Source: CAYWFU01 sp964457585
Lineage (GTDB): Bacteria; JACRDZ01
Length of the DNA: 13,395 nt
Assembly (NCBI GenBank): GCA_964457585.1
Contig: CAYWFU010000089.1
Coordinates: forward strand, 1-13,395
Reading direction: 5' to 3'
Shown: positions 7,141 to 13,395 of the stretch, one piece after another
Numbering within the stretch: position 1 is the first letter of the stretch
How the letters are laid out: every line of letters starts with the position of its first letter
The notes under the pieces: model-generated
What the model was told of the DNA's origin: nothing
What the model saw: the letters and a program-made list of their open reading frames with translations, nothing else
The model's database searches: none
Position numbers and translations under genes: made by a program

Positions 7141-7163
7141 TTCCTGCATTAAAAATGCAGGGA
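7141..7163. terminator. Hairpin between convergent genes, possible transcription end
   Basis: CCTGCATT (7143-7150) and AATGCAGG (7154-7161) form a perfect 8-bp stem around an AAA loop. One wobble pair and one T-A pair extend it to 7141-7163. It lies between the + strand lipoprotein operon and the 3' end of the - strand ABC exporter gene, where a bidirectional terminator is expected. Neither strand has a clear T-run after the stem, so intrinsic termination is only suggested. It could also be a small interspersed palindrome. Confidence 0.4.
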
Positions 7164-7213
7164 TGAATTTAAATCAAAAGCAAGTGGAATTCAAAAGACA
7201 AATGTGGTTTTGC

Positions 7214-9022
7214 TTACTTTATAAATTGCAATTCATAAAGCTCTTTATACAATTTTGACTTCGTCATTAATTCATTATGAGACCCAATATCCTGAATAAT
7301 ACCTTTATCCAAAACTATAATTCTATCAGTATGCTGGATAGTTGAAAGCCTATGTGCGATTATTATTGTTGTGCGGTTTGAAAATAGATTATTTAATGCT
7401 TTTTGCACCTGGCGTTCGGATTCGATATCCAGACTGGACGTTGCTTCATCCAAAATTAAAATAACAGGATTTTTTAAAATAGCTCTGGCAATTGATAACC
7501 GCTGGCGTTCGCCTCCTGATAACTGCGTTCCGCGTTCTCCGACCATAGTTTTGAATCCATCAGGCATTTTGTTAATAAAAATACTTGCATTTGCCAGTTC
7601 ACAGGCTTGTTTAATTTCATCAAATGATGCTTCTGGTTTAGCATAGAGAATATTATTTTCTACAGTATCATGAAATAAAAAAGTTTCTTGAGTTACAACC
7701 CCAATCTGCGAACGTAAAGATAAAAGATTGATTTTATATATATCTATATTATCTATTTCGATTTTTCCATTAGTTGGTGAATAGAAATTTAGCAGTAAAT
7801 CCACCATTGTTGTTTTGCCTGCTCCGCTTGGTCCAACAATAGCAATTATTTCTCCTTTTTTTATAGTAATATTAATATTATTTAAAATTAATTTACCGGG
7901 TTCATAACCAAAACAAACATTATTGTAGGATATTTCCTTTTTTAATATATGATCAATGCGATCATTACTGCTGGCAATATAAGGTTCTATTTCAAAAATA
8001 GAGATTATTTTTTCCATTCCTGCAATTCCTGCCTGAAATATTCCATATACATTGCTTAATACCCCGATATGAGGTGTAATGGAAAGCAGTATTCCAAAAT
8101 ACATAAAAAATTCACCGCTGGTTAGATGCCCGTTTAATATGGATAATCCACCATACCCTAGAATTCCAACAGCAACTAATGTGAACAAAGTTTCAACCAG
8201 AGGTACCTCGAGTGAAGTTATGCGGGAAATTTTTTTGGCAAATACCATATAATTTTTATTTTCATTTCTAAATTTTTCTAATTCTTTTTCCTCCATGTTA
8301 AATGCGCGTACTATTCGCACCCCTGTAATGGTTTCCTGTAAAATTATATTTAAGTCAGCCATTTTATCCTGTAATTTTTTGGTAAGAGTGCGCATTTTAT
8401 TGCCTAATTTAACTATTGGCAATAAAATAAACGGGGCAGATACAATAACAGCTAAGGTTAGTTTCCAGTCGAGTCCAAATAAAATTAAAAAAGAAATTAT
8501 TATTTGAAAAATATTTATAAAAAAGTCCCGGATACCTTTACTTATTGCTTTTTCTAAATTTACCATATCAAATGTAAATCTTGAAAGCAGTGTCCCTGTA
8601 TGCTCATTTGAAAAATATTTTAAAGGCAGTGTCCATAAATGTTTATATAAATCATGACGGATATTACGTATTGTCAACTGCCCTGCTGAACAGGAAAGAT
8701 AATACTGCAGAAAATAAAATATTCCTTTGATTACTGCAACAAAAAAAATAATTACAGCTATTTGTTTTAATCCGGTAATCGGATCCTTGAAATCAAGAAA
8801 GCTATTAATATAATTAAATAACCATATTATGATTTTGCTTTTATTTTGTATATTTGGAATAGCAATATCTGTCTTAAAGAAAATTATTCTATCGAATATG
8901 GGTTGAATAAGACTTAAAAATAATGCGTTTAGAAAACTATATGCCAGAGCAAAAATAATAGATAAAAAAATAAAAAATTGATATTTCCATAGATATTTAT
9001 ATAAATATGACAAATAATTCAT
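7214..9022 (-). CDS. MsbA-like lipid/glycolipid ABC exporter (fused permease and ATPase)
   Basis: A half-transporter of 602 residues, the usual length for type IV exporters of the MsbA family. About six membrane segments lie in residues 1-325 (for example near 15-40, 86-110, 168-200 and 278-322). The nucleotide-binding domain has Walker A GPSGAGKTT (397-405), the Q-loop Gln445, the signature LSGGERQ (501-507), Walker B ILILDEAT (521-528) and the H-loop His557 in IIAHRLST. All catalytic residues are present, so a homodimer should hydrolyse ATP and flip a lipid-linked substrate across the inner membrane. Its ATG overlaps the stop of the upstream glycosyltransferase as ATGA, so it is the last gene of the deacetylase-glycosyltransferase-exporter unit. 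Lipid A core or another lipid-linked glycan is the likely cargo, by family and context. A drug or peptide exporter of the same family cannot be excluded. Confidence 0.85.
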   Translation of the reverse strand: MNYLSYLYKYLWKYQFFIFLSIIFALAYSFLNALFLSLIQPIFDRIIFFKTDIAIPNIQNKSKIIIWLFNYINSFLDFKDPITGLKQIAVIIFFVAVIKGIFYFLQYYLSCSAGQLTIRNIRHDLYKHLWTLPLKYFSNEHTGTLLSRFTFDMVNLEKAISKGIRDFFINIFQIIISFLILFGLDWKLTLAVIVSAPFILLPIVKLGNKMRTLTKKLQDKMADLNIILQETITGVRIVRAFNMEEKELEKFRNENKNYMVFAKKISRITSLEVPLVETLFTLVAVGILGYGGLSILNGHLTSGEFFMYFGILLSITPHIGVLSNVYGIFQAGIAGMEKIISIFEIEPYIASSNDRIDHILKKEISYNNVCFGYEPGKLILNNINITIKKGEIIAIVGPSGAGKTTMVDLLLNFYSPTNGKIEIDNIDIYKINLLSLRSQIGVVTQETFLFHDTVENNILYAKPEASFDEIKQACELANASIFINKMPDGFKTMVGERGTQLSGGERQRLSIARAILKNPVILILDEATSSLDIESERQVQKALNNLFSNRTTIIIAHRLSTIQHTDRIIVLDKGIIQDIGSHNELMTKSKLYKELYELQFIK

Positions 9023-10134
9023 ATAGCCTCTTTATGAAGATTATATAAGCTCTTATAGAGTTCAAGTGTTTTTTTAATCGTTACATCAGTAGAAAAATTT
9101 TCTTCGATAAATTTTCTGCCAGCTGATCCAAATTTCTCTCTTTTGTTTTTATTATAAAGCAGTTCAATAATATATTGTGCTAACATCTCTATATCTTCAG
9201 ATTGTATAAGATATCCTGTCTCATTATGTTTAACTATTTCAGGATTGCCGCCAACTGATGTTGCTATTACTGGTTTCCCCATACTGGAAGATTCCCTGAT
9301 TACACCTGCCAAACCTTCAAATCTTGATGTATTAACTGAAATATCAAAAGCAGCGATAATTTCAGGGATATCTCTTCTGTAACCTGTGAAAATTATATTA
9401 TTGGAAATTCCTAAATCCTGCGCCAGATTAGAAAGGTTTTTATGCTGAGTTCCTTCACCAACAAGCATAAATTTAGTCTCGGGAATTTTTTTAATAACTA
9501 TTTGCGCAGCTTTTAGAAAAATATCCTGTCCTTTAAAATTATAAATAGAATAATTAGCAATTTTGCCAATTAATTTATCCTGCGGTTTTATATTAAATTC
9601 TTCTCTTATTTTATTTCCACTAACAAAAGGATTAAATTTTTTAATATCTACACAGCTGTATATTACTGAAATTTTATTCGATTGAACTTTTTGATCAACT
9701 AAATTTTTTTTTACTGCTTCTGATACAGCAATAATCCTGTCTATTCTATTAGATTTATATTTAAAGCTGGAAAAAAAATTATTGCGTATTTTATAAATAA
9801 CTCTTCTTGATGCAATAAAAACAGTATCCGGCAAATAATAAGCTGATATAAGTCCCAATGTATGCACTTTAGGATGATGTGCATGAATTATATCTATCTT
9901 TTTTTCTTTTACAAAATTTATTATTTTTCTGATTGTACCTATATGTATTTCTCTTTGCAGATAGAAATCAATAACTGGTAACCCCAAATCATTACCAGCT
10001 TTAAATAATCTGCTTTCAGGATCACACCCAATAAAAATTTCTTCACCCTGTTCTTTCAAGCCCTTGCTGAGCAAAACAATCTGTTCAATACCACCGCTCC
10101 AGTTTAAAGCATCTGTAAGTTCTAATATCTTCAT
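9019..10134 (-). CDS. GT4-family (GT-B) glycosyltransferase
   Basis: The 371-residue protein has the two-Rossmann GT-B layout. The N-terminal acceptor half opens with MKILELTDALNWSGGIEQIV, whose Gly-rich loop is typical of family 4, and contains IIHAHHPKVHTLG (82-94) and the IAVSEAVKKNL segment (135-145). The C-terminal half has MLVGEGTQ (223-230) and RFEGLAGVIRESSSMGKPVIAT (271-292). The EX7E pair is Glu273 and Glu281, which bind the nucleotide-sugar donor in retaining GT4 enzymes. No membrane segment is seen, so it is probably cytoplasmic or peripheral. AAAGGA lies upstream of the ATG. The gene sits 16 bases after the deacetylase and overlaps the exporter by four bases, which points to assembly of an exported envelope glycan. 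Donor and acceptor cannot be deduced from sequence. Confidence 0.85.
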   Translation of the reverse strand: MKILELTDALNWSGGIEQIVLLSKGLKEQGEEIFIGCDPESRLFKAGNDLGLPVIDFYLQREIHIGTIRKIINFVKEKKIDIIHAHHPKVHTLGLISAYYLPDTVFIASRRVIYKIRNNFFSSFKYKSNRIDRIIAVSEAVKKNLVDQKVQSNKISVIYSCVDIKKFNPFVSGNKIREEFNIKPQDKLIGKIANYSIYNFKGQDIFLKAAQIVIKKIPETKFMLVGEGTQHKNLSNLAQDLGISNNIIFTGYRRDIPEIIAAFDISVNTSRFEGLAGVIRESSSMGKPVIATSVGGNPEIVKHNETGYLIQSEDIEMLAQYIIELLYNKNKREKFGSAGRKFIEENFSTDVTIKKTLELYKSLYNLHKEAI

Positions 10135-10150
10135 TAATTTCGTCCTTTAT

Positions 10151-11356
10151 CTAATCCGTAAACAATGAAAAAAAATCAGCTAATGGTTCATTTGAATATA
10201 CATTGAGTCTGATCCCAAACCACCAATTACCTCGAGGCCAGACTTTGACACGTTTAAGCTGCCAGAAATCTGTATTTAAATTTATTTTATTTGATCCTTT
10301 TTTAGTTGAAAGAGTCCCAATATAACCAGCGTTTTTTGCATAAGTTAAAGATTGTTCATTATATTTGCCCCATGGCCATGCAATAAATAAAGTTGGTTTA
10401 AACAAATTTTTTCTAATTAATCTGCGCGATAATTCGAGTTCTTTTGTAATTCGCTGTATAGCTTCTTCTTTAGTTTCATAATATTCATTTATTTTATGAG
10501 TTTTACGATAATTTTCCACCTCGTTATTTAAAATTTTTTTATAATTATCTTTATTTTTCTTAAAGAAATCTTCTCCGCCATTTTTATTTATATATTCTGC
10601 TATAAAATCACGTAATTTTTTATCATCAAAAAATCTAATTGCTGTCAATCCTGACATTTGTTCATAAACAGGGATTCCTATGCGCATATCACCATTAGTG
10701 CAAGTAGCAAGCGCCCAATAATTTTCATGGTTAAAGTCTATAATTTTATTGCTTGTGAAAAAACTGCTGTGAGAGTGTGAATGAGATTCTATATCAATCA
10801 GACCGCTGTCCGTCATTCGCCTCATTTCTTCCCATGTAAGGAAGTATTTATAGGATTCATCTTGATGAGTATAGCTAAAAAAATTAACTTCATTATGCTC
10901 TGGAAATTTGGGCAAATCCTGCTTTCTATCTCTGCCTCTCCAGACATCTTCCAGATTAGCCCTGTATTTCTTACTATTTTTTATATAGGATGTAATTACA
11001 AATATAGTTGCTTTCATTTTATATTTTTTAAGAATCGGATATGCATATACCCAGTTATCCAGATATCCATCATCAAAAGTAATAATAACTGATTTTGCAG
11101 GAATTTTTCTTCCTTGTTTAATAATTGAATAAAATTCATCCAAAAAAAGAGTTTTATAATCATTTTCAAAAAGATATTTCATCTGTTCTTCAAAATTCTC
11201 TGGAGTAACAGAAAGAGAATCTTTGTCAGTATAATTGACATGATGATATAAGAGGATAGGGATACTGGTTGATTGATTTGCATATACATATAGTATCAAA
11301 CCTAATAAGATCAAGTTTATTACTGATAATAATGTTCGTTTAATAGATTTTTTCAA
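10151..11356 (-). CDS. Membrane-anchored polysaccharide deacetylase (NodB fold), TTG start
   Basis: Residues about 8-26 form one membrane anchor, so the catalytic domain should face the periplasm. The NodB/CE4-type motifs are present: ITFDDGY with Asp95 and Asp96 (93-98), the metal-binding His192 and His196 in ESHSHSHSS (190-198), and a downstream AWPWGKYN (326-333), resembling the later active-site strand. The IPILLYHHV opening (32-40) is typical of the PgaB/YadE-like group. Family enzymes remove N- or O-acetyl groups from glycans. About 125 mostly charged residues (200-325) separate the second His motif from the AWPWG motif, longer than in compact NodB domains. The start is TTG at 11354-11356, chosen because AAAGGAG at 11362-11368 is ideally placed and the next in-frame Met is residue 59, past the anchor. 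The upstream flank is the 165-bp palindrome. Substrate unknown. Confidence 0.82.
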   Translation of the reverse strand: MKKSIKRTLLSVINLILLGLILYVYANQSTSIPILLYHHVNYTDKDSLSVTPENFEEQMKYLFENDYKTLFLDEFYSIIKQGRKIPAKSVIITFDDGYLDNWVYAYPILKKYKMKATIFVITSYIKNSKKYRANLEDVWRGRDRKQDLPKFPEHNEVNFFSYTHQDESYKYFLTWEEMRRMTDSGLIDIESHSHSHSSFFTSNKIIDFNHENYWALATCTNGDMRIGIPVYEQMSGLTAIRFFDDKKLRDFIAEYINKNGGEDFFKKNKDNYKKILNNEVENYRKTHKINEYYETKEEAIQRITKELELSRRLIRKNLFKPTLFIAWPWGKYNEQSLTYAKNAGYIGTLSTKKGSNKINLNTDFWQLKRVKVWPRGNWWFGIRLNVYSNEPLADFFSLFTD

Positions 11357-11361
11357 AAATA

Positions 11362-11368
11362 CTCCTTT
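11362..11368 (-). promoter_or_regulatory. Strong ribosome binding site that decides a TTG start
   Basis: On the - strand this reads AAAGGAG, five bases before the TTG at 11356-11354. It is the best Shine-Dalgarno match in the window, and it justifies the non-ATG start of the deacetylase. It lies 12 bases outside the palindromic element, so the element did not create it. Confidence 0.75.
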
Positions 11369-11380
11369 GAAATTTTTTTA

Positions 11381-11545
11381 TATACTCAGCGAGGCCATAA
11401 ATTTGCGTTTTTTCGGTGAGGATTTGGCATTGAGAGCAAGGCGCGAAGGTGAGAAATAGTCTACTACTATTTCGAACCTGAGCAACACAGCTATCAATGT
11501 CAAAGACCAGCGAAAAAACGCAAATTTATGGCCTCGCTGAGTATA
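11381..11545. mobile_element. 165-bp palindromic element with perfect 35-bp terminal inverted repeats (MITE-like)
   Basis: Positions 11381-11415 and 11511-11545 are exact reverse complements over 35 bases (TATACTCAGCGAGGCC... and its mirror). Inside, the arms continue imperfectly. After a one-base offset, TTTGGCATTGAGAGC on the left pairs with the right arm at 13 of 15 positions. The centre is a second palindrome, GAAATAGT (11453-11460) and ACTATTTC (11466-11473), around CTACT. The whole unit could fold into one long hairpin. It has no ORF, so any movement would need a transposase supplied in trans. Both ends read TATA, so a TA target duplication of the mariner/IS630 kind is possible but not proven. 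It lies between larB and the deacetylase gene and includes the last codons of larB. Transcribed, it could pause or end transcription between the two gene groups. Confidence 0.85.
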
Positions 11546-12287
11546 CACCCATTATTAAGCTTGCAAGCCGGGCTGCTCCAAAACCATTGTCAATATTAAC
11601 TACAGCAAGACCAGGTGCGCAGCTATTCAGCATTGAAAGAAGCGGAGCAATGCCGTTAAAATTTGCTCCGTAACCAATACTTGTAGGCACAGCAATAATT
11701 GGTTTACTCACCAGTCCGGCAATGACACTTGGCAACGCTCCATCCATCCCCGCAGCAGTTATTATAACTTTTGCTTTCATTAGAACTTCTTTATTATCAA
11801 ACAATCGATGAATTCCAGCAACACCGGCATCATAAAGAGTTTTTGTCTTATATCCAACAAAGTTCAGGGTTTCTTTTGCTTCTTCTGCAACAGGAATATC
11901 AGATGTCCCTGCTGTAATAATTGCAATATAGCCTTTTTTTGTTTTAGGTTTATTATTTATAATTGTTATTGTTCGCCCAAGAGAATTATATTTTGATTCA
12001 GGAAATTTATCGTTAACTAATTTATATATTTCGTTTGAAGCTCTTGTTGCAAGAACATTTGTTTTATGAAACATCATTCTATCGATTATTCTAATAATTT
12101 GTTCCGGAGTTTTTCCAGTACAAAATATTGCTTCAGGGAAATTCTGTCTGATTTCCCGATGAGTATCAATTCTGGCAAAATCCAGATTTTCATAAGGAAA
12201 ATGTTTAAGCATTTCCATAGCTTTATCTATTCCTATTTTATTTTGCTGGATTTGTATTAGAATTTCTTTTAGATTATCTTTATTCAT
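11526..12287 (-). CDS. larB: LarB, pyridinium-3,5-biscarboxylate mononucleotide synthase (nickel-pincer cofactor pathway)
   Basis: The 253 residues match the LarB family in length and motifs: an N-terminal helical part, DTHREIRQNFPEAIFCTGKT (41-60), then a PurE-like core with IITAGTSDIPVAEEA (123-137), DAGVAGIHRL (153-162), AAGMDGALPSVIAGLV (178-193), VPTSIGYGANF (200-210) and MLNSCAPG (219-226) with the conserved Cys223. LarB carboxylates and hydrolyses nicotinic acid adenine dinucleotide, the first step toward the nickel-pincer cofactor of lactate racemase and related enzymes. LarC, LarE and LarA are not in this window. AAGGA precedes the ATG; dus ends 13 bases upstream, so the two are probably co-transcribed. 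The last five codons (YSARP) and the TAA stop lie inside the 165-bp palindrome, so the extreme C-terminus is element-derived. The catalytic core is intact, so activity is probably kept. Confidence 0.9.
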   Translation of the reverse strand: MNKDNLKEILIQIQQNKIGIDKAMEMLKHFPYENLDFARIDTHREIRQNFPEAIFCTGKTPEQIIRIIDRMMFHKTNVLATRASNEIYKLVNDKFPESKYNSLGRTITIINNKPKTKKGYIAIITAGTSDIPVAEEAKETLNFVGYKTKTLYDAGVAGIHRLFDNKEVLMKAKVIITAAGMDGALPSVIAGLVSKPIIAVPTSIGYGANFNGIAPLLSMLNSCAPGLAVVNIDNGFGAARLASLIMGVYSARP

Positions 12288-12300
12288 TATTATTTTCCTT

Positions 12301-13269
12301 TTATGCCCTTACTGAGGATAAATACTGTTCCAAAATATTCTTAATATCCTGAAATTTATTTTGCTTAATTATTTCCTGCCGAACCAGATGAACAGCGGGT
12401 AATCCTTTTAAATACCAGAACAGAACCTTATAACTTTCTCTTATTCCCTTTTTTTCTCCTTTGTATTGTACTTCATATTTAAGATGTTGCAAAGCAACTT
12501 TTATTTTTTCATGAGTATCAGGAGGCGGCAGTAATTCTCCTGTCTGCAAAAAATGTTCGGAAGCCTTGAAAATCCATGGATTACCTAAAGCGCCCCTTCC
12601 AATCATTACTGCATCGCATCCGGTTTCATCAAACATACGCTTTGCATCTTCTGGAGCTGTTATATCTCCATTCCCAATTACAGGTATTTTAACACTATTT
12701 TTTATCTGTTTTATTATTTCCCAATCAGATTTGCCAGTAAACATCTGCTCACGTGTTCTGGGATGAATGATTATTGCGTCAACTCCTTCTTCCTGAGCGA
12801 TTTTAGCTATTTCAACAGCATTAATATGATTTTTATCCCAACCGGAACGAATTTTTATAGTAAGAGGTATATTGATTTTTCGTTTTACAGATGAAATTAT
12901 TTTTGCAATCCTGAGCGGGAATTGCAATAAATATGAACCCGATTGAGCTTTTATAACCTTTTTAACCGGACATCCAAAATTCAAATCCAATATATCTGCC
13001 TTTTCTGCGCATACTATTTGAGCGGCATCTGCCATATGTTCAGGATTACTGCCAAAAATTTGGATTGCTATCGGTTGTTCTTCTGGAATAAAATACAATA
13101 GGGTTTTAGTTTTTTTATGATGACGTATCAATCCTTCACTTGATATCATCTCAGAAAATACCATCCCGGCTCCAAAACGTCTTGCTATAATTCTAGCAGG
13201 AGAATCTGTCACTCCTGCAAGAGGTGCAAAAATTAAGTTATTTTTTATTAATACATTTCCAATATACAT
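12301..13269 (-). CDS. dus: tRNA-dihydrouridine synthase, DusB/NifR3 type
   Basis: An FMN-dependent TIM-barrel enzyme of 322 residues that reduces uridines in tRNA to dihydrouridine using NADPH. Visible family motifs are FAPLAGVTDSPAR (14-26), AIQIFGSNPEHMADAA (68-83), LDLNFGCPVKKV (95-106) with the catalytic Cys100, IKIRSGWD (138-145, Lys139), IIIHPRTREQMFTGKSDW (167-183) with His169, IGNGDI (198-203) and MIGRGALGNPWIF (222-234), which bind the flavin phosphate. All are intact and the length is typical. The motifs resemble the DusB group, but tRNA position specificity cannot be fixed from sequence. The ATG is preceded by AAAGGAC about ten bases away, a slightly long spacing. It is the first gene of the - strand series and is followed closely by larB. 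Confidence 0.92.
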   Translation of the reverse strand: MYIGNVLIKNNLIFAPLAGVTDSPARIIARRFGAGMVFSEMISSEGLIRHHKKTKTLLYFIPEEQPIAIQIFGSNPEHMADAAQIVCAEKADILDLNFGCPVKKVIKAQSGSYLLQFPLRIAKIISSVKRKINIPLTIKIRSGWDKNHINAVEIAKIAQEEGVDAIIIHPRTREQMFTGKSDWEIIKQIKNSVKIPVIGNGDITAPEDAKRMFDETGCDAVMIGRGALGNPWIFKASEHFLQTGELLPPPDTHEKIKVALQHLKYEVQYKGEKKGIRESYKVLFWYLKGLPAVHLVRQEIIKQNKFQDIKNILEQYLSSVRA

Positions 13270-13304
13270 TGAATGGATGTCCTTTTTTTAGTTTAGGGAC
13301 TCCT

Positions 13305-13313
13305 ATTATACCA
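13305..13313 (-). promoter_or_regulatory. Extended -10 promoter for dus-larB
   Basis: On the - strand this reads TGGTATAAT: a perfect -10 box with the TGn extension directly upstream. There is no good -35 at 16-18 bases, as expected when an extended -10 compensates. Transcription would start near 13298, giving a leader of about 28 bases that includes the AAAGGAC ribosome binding site of dus. Confidence 0.6.
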
Positions 13314-13395
13314 AAAAACATGTTATAATGATTTATAAATTACTCAAGTTGACTGACTTTTTAGGTGTAAAATTAAAATTTAAATATCAAAAATC
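13314..13395. other. Right-edge intergenic DNA
   Basis: AT-rich sequence with no open frame of note. A + strand TTGACT lies at 13349-13354 and a TAAAAT at 13374-13379, but the 19-base spacing is poor, so a divergent promoter is only a weak possibility. A neighbouring gene probably lies beyond the edge. Confidence 0.3.

Noticed and set aside
7371..7646. + strand open frame opposite the exporter ATPase domain
   Set aside because: Lies exactly across the Walker B/signature coding region on the other strand; a mirror of conserved codons.
10781..11092. + strand open frame of 103 codons opposite the deacetylase
   Set aside because: Antisense to conserved deacetylase motifs, Phe/Ile-rich, with no convincing ribosome binding site; a shadow frame.
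13349..13379. + strand promoter (TTGACT ... TAAAAT) at the right edge
   Set aside because: The spacer is 19 bases and no gene is visible within the window to support it.
1..13395. CRISPR array, tRNA, rRNA, retron or defence cassette
   Set aside because: No regularly spaced repeats, cloverleaf-like or rRNA-like segments, reverse transcriptase motifs or known defence effector sets were seen on either strand.

Overview
The window comes from a low-GC, Gram-negative-type bacterium. It carries two lipoprotein signal peptides, an MsbA-like lipid exporter and envelope glycan genes. Shine-Dalgarno sequences are strong (AAAGGA, GAGGAA, AAAGGAG), and several junctions between neighbouring genes are ATGA stop/start overlaps. 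I cannot name the taxon. The mix of Fn3 and Ig-like lipoproteins, an orphan larB, an AAA_14/DUF4143 relic and an IR-type palindrome would fit an uncultured deltaproteobacterial or candidate-phylum genome, but that is inference.

Left half, + strand (about 150-6950). A plausible promoter and a 5' leader with a hairpin precede a 474-aa protein with an N-terminal helix-hairpin-helix domain and an alpha/beta-hydrolase (lipase-like) domain. Its nucleophile Ser position reads Gly. Next comes an unlisted 33-codon ORF that is almost all signal peptide and overlaps the following start by ATGA. Then comes a 1192-aa modular lipoprotein: Fn3-Fn3, an aromatic-rich domain I do not recognise, an Ig-like Big domain, Fn3, and five Asp-boxes. 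A second lipoprotein gene (Ig-like, two Big_1/invasin-like repeats, C-terminal TPRs) is split by a +1 frameshift near 5738. It should be read as one gene of about 506 codons.

Middle (6948-7213). The convergent gap is not empty. It holds a decayed fragment of an AAA_14/DUF4143 ATPase gene and a 10-bp-stem hairpin.

Right half, - strand (13310 down to 7214). Transcription order is dus (tRNA dihydrouridine synthase), larB (nickel-pincer cofactor synthesis), a 165-bp palindromic element with perfect 35-bp terminal inverted repeats, a membrane-anchored polysaccharide deacetylase with a TTG start, a GT4 glycosyltransferase, and an MsbA-type ABC exporter. An extended -10 promoter lies upstream of dus. 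The last three genes are tightly packed (16-nt gap, then a 4-nt overlap) and look like an envelope glycan or lipid-linked glycan assembly and export unit. The palindrome separates this unit from dus-larB and supplies the last codons and stop of larB.

The strongest points for follow-up are the 165-bp palindrome that rewrites the larB C-terminus, the Ser-to-Gly hydrolase fused to a helix-hairpin-helix domain, the frameshifted Big/TPR lipoprotein, the AAA_14/DUF4143 relic, and the tiny signal-peptide ORF. I found no convincing complete undescribed system such as a defence island, CRISPR array or retron.
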